Counted from the first letter of the stretch, positions 1 through 12,708 are shown. The stretch: DNA of 64,000 nt from Chelonoidis abingdonii (GCF_003597395.2 NC_133778.1:15439779-15503778), one strand, 5' to 3'. Program-made: numbers and translations. The notes: generated by a model from the sequence alone, not told the origin.

Positions 1-1039
1 CAGATCAGTGGGACACAACAAAAGAGGTGCAAAAATGGTTTTGAGAAAGTGGCCTCAACAAGACACAGAAAACTAAAATCTTTCAAGTAACCACATACTA
101 GTTTGCTGTATACGAAGAGGAAAAAATTGGCAGGGTATGAAATTGGTCCCCACAACCTGTCTGTCACCACCAGTGGCTAAAAGCTTGAATTGTCAGTTCT
201 TTGAACTTTTGGCATTTACCTCACTTCTCAGGACCACCTTCCTCTCCCCTCCCCCCCGCACTTTCCTTTCATAGGGTGCATTTGTTAACCATTTGAGATG
301 CAGCCCTTAGCAGATTCCCCACACACACACTCCCAAAAACAAAGTGTGGATATGGGAAGAGAAAATTTTAACAAACCTTTTGAAAGACCATGAATGTAAG
401 ACCGATGGTGCTAGATTTGAATCAGTGGAGGGATAAGATTGACACCTGTAGTTTTAACCTTGTGGATAATGCTTGCCTCTTTTGTGTGAAGATAACTTAC
501 TGTCTTGCCACTTCTCATTTCTGAGTTGACAAGGTCTCCTTCCACTCTGATAGCTGTTTAGAAAAGGATCTGCCTGCACCTATTGCTATGGAAGTAGTCC
601 TGTTATCCATGCTTGACTTCTGAAGGGACCCCTCTCGTCTCTTGGCATCTCATGCAGCAGCCTCTACTTCTTGATCCTTACCTGTGACTAACCGGCACTT
701 ATGCTCACTCGCATGACTTTCCATTGCCTGTTCTATGTCTACCTTTTGGCACTAAGGCAAGAAGCATACTCTTCCATAAATGTATTGATAGCATTCATGT
801 ATAAAATGAACCCTGGGTCGAGCATGCTCCATTTTTCCTTCAGCAGTGCCCATCTGCTGCCTCTCATTCTCAGACCCCAGTGATGTTATATTGCCTGTTG
901 CTTGGAAAAGTCTGGCTTCTGAAGGGTCCAGTTTTGGGCAATTAGGTAATTAGCATATGACAGTGCTGTAGTCTCCCTGTAGATGTGGGGAACAGTCTTT
1001 CTTCTATAATACTTTGGCTCTTATAGCATTTTTAATTGG
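1..1039. other. Stretch with no recognisable gene
   Basis: I see no gene or clear repeat here apart from a short CA run at 320-330. The 60-codon open frame at 701-883 has no recognisable motif and is treated as chance. The stretch is ordinary AT-leaning intergenic or intronic sequence. Confidence 0.5.
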
Positions 1040-1165
1040 TTATAGCCCAAAGTGCTTAATAAAGGAGATCAGTATTATCCCAACTTTACAGAGGGGAAAA
1101 CAGAGGTGACGTGATTTGTCCACCATCACCCAAAAGGCCAAAGGCAGAGCTGGGGCTAGTCCCTG
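1040..1165 (-). repeat. MIR/CORE-SINE-like fragment, antisense
   Basis: On the + strand the sequence reads TATTATCCCAACTTTACAGA followed by a GACGTGATTTGTCCACCATCAC motif split over two lines. This is a diverged antisense copy of the conserved MIR block (cccattttacagatgaggaaactgaggc, then gtgacttgcccaaggtcac). It is short and old, as expected of MIR-type SINEs shared by amniotes. Confidence 0.55.
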
Positions 1166-1951
1166 TCCATTTTGCTCCAGAATGAACTCATCTTCCTGCC
1201 ATCTTCAGCAGTGTGACCTTGTGTGTCTCTACTACCTTTCCATATTTGTTTCAGAATAACCTTGACATCTTGGGTGCCATCTCCTGGGAGATTGCTAACC
1301 TTGACAATGGCCTTAGAAACTATCCAAGCCACTGAATGCTACCAGAGCATGCCAGAAATCCTGCTTCCCCTTAAAGCAGTTTTCAGATTCTGTGGTTAGC
1401 AAAGGACATGTGTGCATCTGTTCAAAGCCATGGCTCAGTCATAATGTGGGTCCACAGCAAAACATGGCACAGCTTTCTTTACATATTGATTATTCTGATG
1501 ATGTGCATCACTCCCGTGTACTGATTTAGGGCTTTTATGGACAGTGACAGATATGGGGCTTTTTTTGGATATTACTTTGCTTTGATCTGTCCTGCTTTTA
1601 CCATTGTGACCAAGATCCACTGAGTTCTCCATATTCAGCTATGGAAGATGTGTGGATGCTACAAGTTCCTTCCCATCAGTGGGTACCAAGTACAAATTAC
1701 AAAGCTATTGAACCCAGAGCTACATGTAAAACAGGAAGGAAGCACCTCATTGCTAGGGTGCAAGTCATATGTGGCTGGGCCAGCAGAGCTGATCACCAAT
1801 CATGTCCTTGAAAAACAGGATGCAAACATCATGGAGAAGAGAATATGTGCATGTGCAAAGATGCACACAGTGTGTTCTAAGAGCGGTTTTATTACAAGAT
1901 CAGGAGCTGTGCAGCGTAGCTGCTGCCTGTACACAAAACAAACCTCCAGAG

Positions 1952-2615
1952 CAGTGGTTCCCAAACTGGGGTTCGTGAACCCCTGGGGTTTTGTGAAATG
2001 CTGCAGGGGGTTCGTGGGGGGTGGGGAAATCCCTAATGGCAGATAGATCTGTCCCTAGGAACCCTGGGCAGCATGGGACCAGCAGCCCAGAGCCCCTGGA
2101 CTCCCAAGAGCTAAGCAGATCAAAACCAGCATCTCTATCAAACTTCAAGGCTCCTTCTAAGAAATGGAAAGGGAGGTGGATATTTTTTGCTGTTTTTAAA
2201 ATTAAATAGGCAGCTAGTCTAATGTACGTGGTTTGCCTGGACTGCTCAATGCCTGAATGCTTGTGTAGGAGGAACTCCTTGAGTTGGCTTCTTAAATATC
2301 TTCCTCCTGTTTCACATCTGATACTCCTTGATGAAACCTAGGAGCCTTGTCTTATAACAGGCTTATTCAAAGTGATACAAGCTATGAAGGTAAGATCTTG
2401 GAAGAGTGTTGCCTTTTTCATAATGATAAATAATAAATAGTGTGTAATAAGCATGTCATAAAAACAAATGTTATATTTCCAAGATCACTGCTTTTATAAT
2501 TTATACTCGGGTAAAGAAGAAAATCCCAAGAAATATTCATTTTTAGGAGGGGGTTTGCGAGGCTTGACATTTTAGTGAAGGGGGTACACAGGTTGTTAAA
2601 GTTTGGGAACCACTG
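1952..2615. mobile_element. Non-autonomous hAT-type DNA transposon
   Basis: The element starts CAGTGGTTCCCAAACT and ends with its exact reverse complement AGTTTGGGAACCACTG, a 16-bp perfect terminal inverted repeat. It is flanked by 8-bp sequences CTCCAGAG (1944-1951) and CTCCGCAG (2616-2623), which match at 6 of 8 positions and fit a decayed hAT target-site duplication. The inside (664 bp in all) has no transposase frame, so it was mobilised in trans. The TIR type belongs to the large hAT group known from amniote genomes. Small open frames overlapping it are shadows. Confidence 0.85.
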
Positions 2616-2629
2616 CTCCGCAGGATGAT

Positions 2630-4330
2630 CCATTACCAGGACACTTTCAGATGGAGGGGGGTGAAAGTACCTTGTCCAATATGGCTCTCCAGCCTGCTAC
2701 TTCCAATGCACACCCCAGGACAACAGCTTTGGGAACACATTGTAACCCACCATGTATCCCAAAACATAGCCTTTCACAAAACTGTGCCAGACCACATCAG
2801 CATCCTCAGGGGAGGGGTTGAAGCCATCAGCGTTGAGATAAATGATCGTTTATTTGGGGTATTGTGAGTCCAAGGTCACTTTCCTATTAATGTGAATCAC
2901 TCACTATCCCAGTCTATGTTCCTGAGTCTGGTTAGCTGACCTTTTCATTGGTGGTGGGGGCTTTTATGTCCTGAAATAAAATATAAAACCAGGTGGAGAT
3001 AATTTCTTTGAAATACTCTCTGGTAACACTCTTTGGCAAGGAAAGGCATGGCTAACACCTTTTCACACTTGCTTAATATTGCAGGGGTGTGGTTGCACCA
3101 GTATAGTTATCGTTGTCACAACTGCTGTTTAAAGTTCGAGCTTTCTAAGTCCTCTAAAATGGACCTGCTTCATTGGGTCCCTTTGAAATGTAATGTTCCT
3201 GAGGTGGGTGCAGAGGATACTGTAGTGATCCAAATTTGGAATCATTTGAGATAGGGAGGTGCAAAGACATAAGCCCTGAAAAAATGACCACTTTTCAAAA
3301 ACTTGTGATGGCTTTTTTTTATTGCAGAGTGCTGGAGATTAAATTATCAATGTGAGGTGGGTCCAAACGGTCTCAATCTGAGTTTTACCCAAGAGTGCAT
3401 GGCACACACCAAGTCTTTAGGGGATGGTGTTTAAAACTCGTTCAGCATGTCGCTTGCGTACAGGTACAGTCTGGAAGGATTATACCATCAAAAAAAAACA
3501 TGACCAGGTTTCTAGACAGCCACTTAAGCTTATCTGGGAAGTTCTAGGGATTGTGCCAACACCATTGCCCAACTGAACATACCAGCGCCAATATTTCTAG
3601 CCTGAGCATTTGTATACCTGTGCAATAGATTGTTAATTCATGTTGCTTGCTACTACTTTTGTCTGTTACAATGTAATTTTTTTTTTTTGTGGGGAGGTTT
3701 ACTGTCAATACAACAGAATACTCAGGAAGTGGACTAACCAATATTTGTTATATCCAGTGGGGAGGAGTTGGAGATAGAAGACTGGGGAGGGTGGAGACAG
3801 GGAGAAGAGTTGTGGCTGCAGAAGGGTCAGGAAATGGGGATGGGTAGTAGGCAAGCCTTGGATTTGGTTGTTTAAGGAAAAATCTCTTTTACTAGCCTCT
3901 GGGGGAGACATAGGGGCAAGTGATCACTTCCTGATCTCTGGGCAGACTAATGTGGTGTTTCCAAAGAGACACAGGATGGAGATCTGGAAGTGATGGCGCA
4001 AGTACCTTGACTGCTGAGGGAGAAGAAATGTGAGTGCTGTCAGGGTTGCAATTTTGAGCTGTTCTTGGATCATGAGGTTTCAGGAGAGCAAGGAGTACCT
4101 CACTACATAGAGACTGATGACTACAGGCTGACTTGTGGGGAGAAAAGTGACATGCCATCTGTGTATGGTAAGGCTGCGTTGTTCAAGTGGCATTCCATGG
4201 GATGATTCTGTCTGTCCCCCAGGGACATGCTTAGAATGATGGCATAGGGGCCGTGCAGGTGAGGACATGATGCATAGCGCATCCTTGCCTGCATGGTAGA
4301 GTTAAGATTATGCTGCTTGGAAGATACCAT
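2630..4330. other. Stretch with no recognisable gene
   Basis: No gene or well-defined element is visible. Short poly-A and poly-T runs lie at about 3489-3498 and 3678-3690. The overlapping minus-strand open frames of 60-100 codons between 3544 and 4524 lack motifs and splice context and are treated as chance. Confidence 0.45.
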
Positions 4331-4341
4331 TTTGGACCCCC

Positions 4342-5066
4342 TGTCATAAACAGATAGTTAAGGGTTAATGCCTCTTTTACCTGTAAAGGGATAAGAAGTT
4401 CACCTAGCCTAGCTGACACCTGACCAGAGGAACCAATGGGGGAACAAGATGCTTCAAAAGGAAAGAGGGAAGTTTTCCTTTGTTTAAGTCCGTTTTCAGT
4501 TTCAGTGCGAGTGAAAAAGATCAAGGAACCAGCCTCTTATCAGAGTAGTAAGTTTTAGAAAGGGATAAATAGGTTTATGTTTATTTTCTTTGTAACTTGT
4601 CTTGGTACCATTAAGGGAATTATCAAATTTGGGTATTCTTGTGTGTATTAAAGTTTTTGCCCAGGGGAACATCCTCTGTGTTTTGAATCTGTTGTCTGTG
4701 AGAGTAGCTGGTATGCTAATCTCTCCCAGAGGGTTTTCTTTTACCTTTCTTTTCTTTAAGTAAAAGCCTTTTTTCTTAATACCTGATTGATTTTTCCTTG
4801 TTTTTTAGATCCAAGGAGGTTGGATCTGGATCCACTAGGAGTTGGTGGGAGAAAGGAAGGTTAATTTCTCCTTATTTTAAGATCCAAGGGGTTTGGATCC
4901 GTGTTCACTAGGGAATTGAGGAAGTTTCTCAAGGCTACCCAAGGAATGGAGTGCTTGTAAATGGTGGCAGCAATACCAGATCTAAACTGGTAGTTAAGCT
5001 TAGAAGTGTCCATGCAGGTCCCCACATCTGTACCCTAAAGTTCAGAGTAGAGAAGGAACCTTGACA
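4342..5066 (+). mobile_element. Solo LTR of an endogenous retrovirus
   Basis: The 725-bp unit begins TGTCATAAACAGATAGTTAA and ends CCTTGACA, giving matching LTR termini (TGTCA / TGACA). The 4-bp flanks are CCCC on the left and CCCG on the right, compatible with a worn 4-bp target duplication. I recognise the opening block as a common turtle LTR. No gag, pol or env sequence and no second LTR are adjacent, so it is a solo LTR left by recombination. Promoter or polyadenylation boxes were not assigned with confidence. Confidence 0.75.
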
Positions 5067-5099
5067 CCCGCTAAGGCATGCAAGTGAGTTAGCGCAACT

Positions 5100-5560
5100 G
5101 CCTGCATTGGGATCATGTTTTGCCCACTCGGCAGCGTCTGGCCAGTGATTTCAGAGGCTGTGATCTGCTGGAGGTTGAGGTGATTCACTTGGGTGGAAAT
5201 GATCTGGCCCTTTTATTCCTGGTGCACATGTCATGCGATGTAGGAGAGCAGATCTGGACCACATCAGAGGTTTGTGCCCAGGAGCTGTGATTGTTCCTTC
5301 AGATTTGGCTGAACGTCTGAATAATCACTACAGTGATGATATGAAAGCTATTAAGTGGCAAAAGAACATTAATAGAGAAATTATAGGGTTCATGGATGGC
5401 CAGAAAATGTGTACCGTGTGGCAAAGAAACTTAAGCTGTGCACCTCAAGAAGGTGGAGTAGATCTATTGATGGGGCCAAAGGATCTTTCTGTCCAACAGT
5501 ATTTTGGAACAGAACCCCTATCTTTGATTTCTCTGGCAGGTCCTGCCAAACTCCACCGTC
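5100..5560 (+). pseudogene. Broken SGNH-hydrolase-like reading frame
   Basis: This is not an intact gene. In one frame (5162-5200) it reads DLLEVEVIHLGGNDLALL, with the GxND block III motif of SGNH/GDSL-type hydrolases. After a frameshift the next block continues from 5251 as DLDHIRGLCPGAVIVPSDL, a pattern I associate with a multicopy SGNH-like family in turtle and fish genomes. Farther on, about 5470-5500, the expected DxxHLS catalytic block is degenerate and reads KDLSVQ. SGNH or esterase domains are known in the ORF1 of some CR1-like LINEs and as hydrolase-like frames in Ngaro/DIRS-type retroelements, so a mobile-element origin is likely, though no adjoining reverse transcriptase or recombinase was found. 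It begins just past the LTR at 4342-5066, with no evidence that the two belong together. At least one frameshift and the lost histidine block argue that it is dead. Confidence 0.55.
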
Positions 5561-6432
5561 TAACCAGGAGCACCATTCCACTGTAACATAATTGTCTTTC
5601 ACTGCATGTGAGTTGGGTTGCATGCGGAAAGGAAAGGCAATAGAAATATTTGTATAGCAGGGATTGAAGACTTTAGGGTGATATTTCCTTCTTGAATATT
5701 GATGGAATCCTATGGGTGAGAGTGACTAGGTTGGAAAAGGAAGTGAAAAGCTTATACATTTCAGCAACTCTGGCCTTGGCAGAATAAAGGTACGTGTGTT
5801 AGTGGGGTGTATTGGGGTATTGCTGAAAAATGGCAGAGTCAGGGTTGGATGGGCAACCTTCACTATGTATTCCTGGTTTACAGAAGTTTTGAATTTTGCT
5901 CAACTCCACATTCTGCAAGGGGATGACAGACCACCAAGGATCCTTAAGTCTGCACTAACATTTTTGCCACTGAGCTTACATTAGTGTGGTGCCCAGAGGC
6001 CAGTTGTGCTTGGGACTTCTGCTGTAATTAACCACACGGTGGCAGAACAGATATTAGCCATAGTGTCACTGGCATTTTTTTTCAGAGCTATAGCTGTTGA
6101 GTGTCTGTGTTGCTTTATAAGGGCTAGGTTGCCATAGCCCTTACTCAGCTCTGCAGGGGAGTATGGCCTATTTGCCACTTCGACTCGGCTCTGCTCGGGT
6201 TGTCACTCTGCCCATAGGGAGGAGAGCAGAGGCCAACAGAGCATACAGCAAGACTCGGGAGTTCTCCCAGGCTTTCCCAGGGAAGGGAAATGGGGCTGAT
6301 TGTTAGGAATGGGTACTGAGCCATTTTGGGAATGCTTCTGCATCTTCAGTTTTGAAATGTTGTTGTGTTAATCAGCATATGTGAAAAAACTAAGGTAGCC
6401 ATACCATGGACACCTGACAGCACCGGTGGCTC

Positions 6433-7010
6433 TGTGATGGGATATTCAAACCCCACACTGGGCAACATGGGTTTAACAAGCCAATGGGGGCTTAGGTGAG
6501 AGGTGTCAGGATTGGAGGGAGGAGCTTAAAAGGGAAGAACCCGGTTCAGCTGATGGCAGATCAGATTGCAGAGCAGAATTTCAGTCCTGAGCTCCTGGAG
6601 AGAAGGCTGGCTGAAGGCAGGAGCTCCCCAGAAGACCGGTGCCTAACGGCCCCACCCTAAAGGGAGGCCCCAATGCTGACTTACCTAGAGTGAACCATTC
6701 CTCTTTCTACTTGTGAACTCAGTTTCATGCCACAACCTGCCAAGGGCCTCAAAGGAAGCGAGTCCTGGCCCCCATTTTGAGACCACTCCACTGTGTTATT
6801 CCCCTCTCTCTGATCCCCCAGGAAGAGGCGGACAATCTGGGGTCCAGCTTGACAGCTGAGTTTCTTGGGTCTGGAACTGGAGGAGGAAAACCACCCCGAC
6901 ACTGTAGAGCAGGTGCTGGGGCCCTGACCAGAGCCAAGAGGAAGGAACTCTGGTGACAACTTCCAAACAGCCCACTGTACACTCAGGGACAGACCCTCTT
7001 ACCAAGGCCA
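6433..7010 (+). mobile_element. Probable solo LTR, 3' boundary uncertain
   Basis: The left end TGTGATGGGATATTC matches the TGTGATGGGG start of the LTRs at 14988 and 60404. A CCAAT pentamer at 6481 and a TTAAAAGGG TATA-like box at about 6526 sit in promoter order. The GC-rich downstream part resembles R-U5 in composition. I could not find a TCACA right end or a target duplication, so the right border is approximate. Minus-strand open frames at 6681-7005 are shadows of this GC-rich sequence. Confidence 0.5.
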
Positions 7011-7019
7011 GGCTGCGTG

Positions 7020-9280
7020 CAGAGCTTTTCTTTTGCTTCTGCTTATATGGTGGTAGATATCCCTCCTGTGCATCAGACAGTTACAGTATCAGTGCCAGCC
7101 CTATGTGCTAATAGAACAGGCTCAGCGGGATCATGTTACTTTGCTATGGAAGTAAACTTTGTTTTTCATAAAGCAACAGCCCCAAATTTCTGGCTGTTTG
7201 TCCAAAGCCAAATGGAACTCTAGTCTTGAGTTTTGAGTATTGGTAGGGATTGAAAGAGAACCAAGTTCATGTAAACTTATAAGCCCTTAAAGCAATCAGA
7301 GGCATCCAAAGGTCAATGTGCCATTGAGGCTGGCAAAACGCTTGCTTGGAAGCTTTTAAACAGAGCTTTTAAAAACAAGAAACACTACAATCAGGAGTGT
7401 AAAAGGAGATAATGAGCTACTTTTAAAATAAATGTGCCTCTCTGCTGGGGCTTTTATAACCAAAAATAGTGTATTACATGCAGCGATTGGCAGCATAGTT
7501 GGGTAGGATACATTGCCAAAGAATAGAACCAGAGAAATCACAGTTTGAAGACGTGTCTGAGCCCATGAGGACGCCTGCTCAAGTGTTAAAACCTGTGCAA
7601 CTAACTTGGCTCATAAGAGTTCTGAGAGCTGCTGGCTGAGAACATGGCTCCATAATGGAATAGTATAAATTTTAAGATGGCACATTTCCTGTTATAATTT
7701 GACCTAGGGTGATATCCCTGCTTCCTGGATTGTCACAGCCCAGTTTGGCATTTGCTACAACATGGCTTTACAATGCACGTATCAATTTAAAAGAACATTT
7801 CCCCTGTTGCACCAGACCAGTTGCACCTTTTAGTGGTTTCTTCTGCACATCCCTCTTGCTGCTTCTGTCATCCTTTGTGTTTTTCTCCCACTGCCAACCT
7901 GCAGGGCATTTGAAGGAAATTTCCTTTAATTAAAGGTACAGACACTTTGACACAGATTTAATGCACTGCTTTATCCTGAGAACACATTAAAAACTAGCTA
8001 CTGGGTTTTGGTAGTGGGGATATGACATTTCTAAAAAAGGGCAGATGCTTAGTAAAACTTAAAATCTCCAAGGGAACAGCCTTGTATCTAGAACTGTACT
8101 TTGGAGTGGGAATGGAAGGAAGGAAGAAGCCACTATGGTGTCGCGATGTCACTGGAGGATTTCTCAATCCTGGGGTAACTCTTTACTGGCCCTTTAAGCC
8201 AGATTCCAGGCTGCCTTGTACTGCAAGAGCAGCATAAACAGTCTTCATGGGTTCATGATCTAGTTTGCCATGGTTCTTAATCGCATTACAAAATGGCTTC
8301 CAGATAGCCACTTTCCATGTAAGCTCTCATCACCTATGGGATGTAACCCAGAGAAGATCATCTCTCTTTGATGTAAAGAGTACATACATTGCGAATGAGC
8401 ATGAGTGGCTTGCTTCCAGCTCCAGAAAATGAACCATTCACCCAACGGCTGAGCCACAGGGTAGTTAAGCAGTCTGATCCAAAAAAAGGAGACACGTAGG
8501 TGTGTGGGGATTGGCTCACAGGATTCTTAACACCAGGGTGATCTTAGAGGTTATTGTGATCCAGTACTCTTAGTACCAACTGAAATGAGGCACAGATGGG
8601 GGCAGAGGGGTTACAGCAGTTTCTTGAATGGTATTTACATAGTAGCTCGCCAAAAGAATGTCATGTGGGGTCACTAGTAAAAGCCTGTATCCCTCTGGTC
8701 ATCGATATCTGTGTGAAACCTGTATTCAGATACTATGTAAGGAGTTTCATATATTTACTGAAAATAAGTTCAAAATCTGTCTAGGGACTGGTGACCAGCA
8801 AAGGTGAAAAACAGGTTTTCTGTCAGACAAGACCTGTTTAGCTAGCTGTCTACATGTGAATTACATATTGTAGAGGTCATAATGGGTCTCACGTCACCAG
8901 TCTGAAGTGAATGTTAATGAAGGATTGCAAAAACTTCAAAGGAAGAAAAATAACAGGGAAAAAAGCAAACGTGGGAATGAGGGAGAACCATATTTTGAGG
9001 AACCCACCAAAGGTTTGCTTGAGTCTAATTGCGGGGAGTCAATGTTGAGCATCCCTGAGCGTTGCTCCCCTAGGAAGTGAACGGACAGCGAATTTGCTTC
9101 ATAAAAGTGGAATCTCACCCAGATCTGGCTGAAAATGCTGGAAAGAACTTTGGATAACGATAAACTTCTTTAAACAAGAGGGTAACTTTTTAGTTCAATT
9201 TAGTTTCTAGAAAGCATGTGCTGATTTTGTTTTATGTGTAACACTTGTTTCTAATATTCTGACTTCCCTTTGAATCCCTG
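7020..9280. other. Stretch with no recognisable gene
   Basis: No gene and no clear mobile element. Open frames of 60-74 codons occur on both strands without motifs. The sequence may include old repeats that I cannot name. Confidence 0.4.
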
Positions 9281-9290
9281 TTCTTTATAG

Positions 9291-9413
9291 TGAAAGCAAG
9301 AGTAAATGTATTATCTAAGTGCTGCGGTGTTAAGCAAAATGATGGTCCTCAGCTGAAAGTTACAGCTGTATGGGCTTTTTCTTTGGGAGCAGCAGGCCAA
9401 TTGGGAGCAGCAG
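9291..9413 (+). other. Weak exon candidate
   Basis: A pyrimidine-rich tract ending CTGTTCTTTATAG precedes 123 nt that are open in one frame, followed by CAG|GTAATT. The segment holds a short internal repeat of TTGGGAGCAGCAGG near its end. The donor is only moderate, the peptide is not recognised, and the reading phase does not fit the candidate at 13450. Chance is the likeliest explanation. Confidence 0.12.
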
Positions 9414-9599
9414 GTAATTCCCACTTTTCAGTGGTTAAGGGGCTGGACAGCAGGGAATGTTCCAAGGAAATGGGGATTGGTGTGTAATCTATGGCTACCT
9501 GTAGAGAGAGACTGAGGCCTGGAAGGCGATGCTTGTGCAGCCAAGGGTGAGTGGTTTCAGGGAGCTGATCCACAGCTGGCACAGACAAGACTTCCATGC

Positions 9600-10660
9600 A
9601 CTAAAGGCTGGTGGTAATGAGGTGCCTCGCAATCCCAGATACCCCTGGGAACATCACAGTTAAGTTTGTCTTAGCCAGCAAGTAACTCTCCTCCCAAGAA
9701 AAGCTAGAAGATTCTTTCCACCTTCCTAGCTCGTAATCTGGACTTCAGAACAAATGCAGGATTAAATTGTATCGCTTCAATGAATGATATGAATCTGTTT
9801 GTACAGCTGAGTAAGACCATACTACATTCTAACTTCATTATTCTCCCAAATATTTCACCCATTGTATTATACACTCTTGTTTTTGGAGACAGGAGTATAA
9901 TTTTTACTAATCTGGTAGTCTACTAATATGCAACAGCTATAAGCACTGAAACAAAATGTATTCTGCTCAATTTTGCTTCGGGGAATATGTGGCTTTATTC
10001 ATGTGTGTTCTTGATGAAATTCTGTAGCTGAAATCAAAAATGGGAAGGGGATAAAACTACCCAATTTTCCTTTAATGGCATTCAGGGTTTCTCACTGGAT
10101 TGCAATTTCTTGATGGAATTTTTGTTGTCTGGACTCTAATTTGAACTCATTGTGGCCTTCAGAGCAGTGATGTACTTCATTTTATTACAGATTAGTACTT
10201 ACTAGCAGACAGCTGCATTCTCTGTTAATTTAATTTCTTGAACGGTCAAATGTATGTAGCCCTTCAGACTACCTGAATGCTCTCTAAGTAGGTCACATAG
10301 AACTGTCTGCATCTGAATGTAGCCGTCTTACTAAGTGCAGATTTGAAAAAAGGCAGTTTTGAGCATCCAGCAGCAGCTGAGGATCTGATCTCTCTCAAAT
10401 GGCAAACCCAGTAAGAAAAGGCAGGAGCCAATATAAAACTGGCCTTTTCTATTAGTTTCCCTGAGTTTATCAACATGACCTCAGTGCTACCTGGGCTGTG
10501 GCCCAGCCAGACCTAATCTCAGCCAGACACACTGCAAGTCACTGAACTGTGCCAGATGGGTTGAGGCGGAGATGTGAGCTGGGCATTTTCAGCATGCTGA
10601 AGGCACTGCAGCCAACATCTGTTCACTAACGCCACTATGGTCCTCCTAGTCAGGTTGCAC
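9600..10660. other. Stretch with no recognisable gene
   Basis: AT-rich sequence without a recognised repeat or coding frame. The minus-strand open frame at 10264-10476 has no motif. Confidence 0.4.
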
Positions 10661-10662
10661 AG

Positions 10663-11690
10663 GACATATGACTGAATGTCCATACTGGGTCAGACCAAAG
10701 GTCCATCCAGCCCAGTATCCTTTCTACCAACAGTGGCCAATGCCAGGTGCCCCAGAGGGAGTGAACCTAACAGGTAATGATCAAGTGATCTCTCGCCTGC
10801 GTCCATCTCCACCCTCTGACAAACAGAGGCTAGGGTCACCATTCCTTACCCATCCTGGCTAATAGCCATTAATGGACTTAACCTCTGTGAATTTATTTAG
10901 TTCTCTTTTAAAGCCTGTTATAGTCCTAGTCTTCACAACCTCCTCAGGCAAGGAGTTCCATGGTCTAACTGTGCATTGTGTGAAGAACAACTTCCTTTTA
11001 TTTATTTTAACCTGCTTTCCATGAATTTCATTTGATGGCCCCTAGTTCTTATATTATGGGAACAAGTAAATAACTTTTCCTTATTCACTTTCTCCACACC
11101 ACTCATGATTTTATATACCTCTATCATATCCCCCATAAGTCTCCTCTTTTCCAAGCTGAAAAGTCCTAGTCTCTTTAATCTCTCTTCATATGGGACCCAT
11201 TCCAAACCCCGGTCTGTAATTGCAGGGATCATCTCCAGAGCCCTTTTTAAATATTGGCATTACATTAGCTATCTTCCAGTCATTGGGTACAGAACTGATT
11301 TAAAGGACAGGTTACAAACCATAGTTAATAATTCCGCAATTTCACATTTGAATTCTCTCCAAACCCTTGGGTGAATGCCATCTGGTCTTGGTGACTTGTT
11401 ACTGTTAAGTTTATCAATTAATTCCAAAATCTCCTCTAGTGACACTTCAATCTGTGACAATTCCTCAGATTTGTCACCTACAAAAGATGGCTCAGGTTTG
11501 GGAATCTACCTAATATCCTTAGCCATGAAGACTGAAGCAAAGAATTCATTTAGTTTCTCCGCAATAACTTTATTGTCTTTAAGCGCTCCTTTTGTACCTC
11601 GATTTTCCAAGGGCCCACTGGTTGTTTAGCAGGCTTCCTGCTTCTGATGTACTTAAAAAACATTTTGTTATTACCTTTTGATAAGTGACA
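10663..11690 (-). mobile_element. CR1 LINE, 5'-truncated and internally deleted
   Basis: Read on the minus strand, the high-coordinate part encodes the linker and N-terminal reverse-transcriptase region, including SLEEILELIDKLNSNKSP and RPDGIHPRVW (11269-11460). Next comes a C-terminal segment with YEERLKRLGLFSLEKRRL (11002-11232), then a CR1 3' untranslated block whose + strand reads CATACTGGGTCAGACCAAAG. Between about 11232 and 11270 the RT core with the FADD motif is missing, so most of the palm domain was deleted. CR1 is the dominant LINE of sauropsids. The copy is dead: in-frame stops occur between the blocks. Confidence 0.9.
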
Positions 11691-11699
11691 CTGATACTT

Positions 11700-12490
11700 T
11701 CAGGAAAACTTAGTTTTTTTCACAAAATCTAAAAACTAAAGATTCCCTGTAAAATGCAAATTCTGTTGTCCATGTTTTCCCATGGGAAACATTTCTAGAT
11801 TCCTGCTGATAAGATATTGGGCCAAAACATGGCTGACAGATTAGCCATATGCAGAGGAGGGCTCTGAATTCATATCTTGCTTCTATTAGCATCAGTCTGC
11901 TACAGAACTACTTAGTAAAACTTACTAGTCTTTGACGTCTCATCTAGAACTACGATGGGGCTGGGAACTGGGGTAACCCAGAAGCCACCCAGGTAGCATG
12001 ATGCTAATAGTCTCAAACACTGGGGCAATCATCCAGTGGTCTTTACATATATCTTGGGCAATGTCCCAGTGCAACACTCTGCCACAATCTCCTGTATGCA
12101 CTCTTCCTACAGCAGAGGAAATAGTGGAGAAAAAAATGAGTTGTTCCTTTGAATTAGAAACAAAAACCAAAAGTCCTGGACCACTTCCTAATATTCAGCA
12201 GACTTTCACAGTCACTTATGGTGGACATTTGAGCAGTTGAACTTTAATACCATAAATATCCAGGAAAACATGTTTCAATCTCAGCCTCTGAAAACAAATC
12301 CTAAATTGTACCTTTGGCTGTAATATTTATGCAAATTCCAGGCAGTGAACAGAAACCAGCCTATATTAGCTGGGTAGCAGCACAAATTTCAAAGTTTGAA
12401 GATCAAGTATTCATCAGAAACATTGCGTTATTTCTGCAGGACAGAGTGCATAGAAATTAGTGAATGACTAATACAGTCAAGAATTTTCAT
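11700..12490. other. Stretch with no recognisable gene
   Basis: I see no gene. The paired open frames at 11940-12240 are complementary shadows with no motif. Confidence 0.4.
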
Positions 12491-12492
12491 CT

Positions 12493-12708
12493 CCTCAATG
12501 CTTGAATCTCTGATAACTAAGAGAATGCTCCCAACTGTAATTTAATTTTACTGCTGCTGCAGGGAGAGACTTTTGAGAATGACGGGTTGTTCCTTTTGCC
12601 TTAAATGCCAAGTGAAAGAAACAGGTGACTCTAGTCAAAACCACTTCACTCTGTCCCTTTAGGTTTCTGTTTGAACTAAGTTGAAGATCATAAAAAATGC
12701 CAAGTTGT
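12493..12708 (+). repeat. Copy A of a local 215-bp direct repeat
   Basis: This segment recurs in the same orientation at 13553-13767. Shared blocks include CTGTAATTTAATTTTACTGC, AGTGAAAGAAACAGGTGACT and CACTTCACTCTGTCCCTTTA. By eye the copies are roughly 80-85 percent identical with few gaps. No terminal inverted repeats, poly-A tail or target duplications were seen, so it does not look like a standard transposon. The minus-strand open frame across copy A is not preserved in copy B. Confidence 0.8.
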
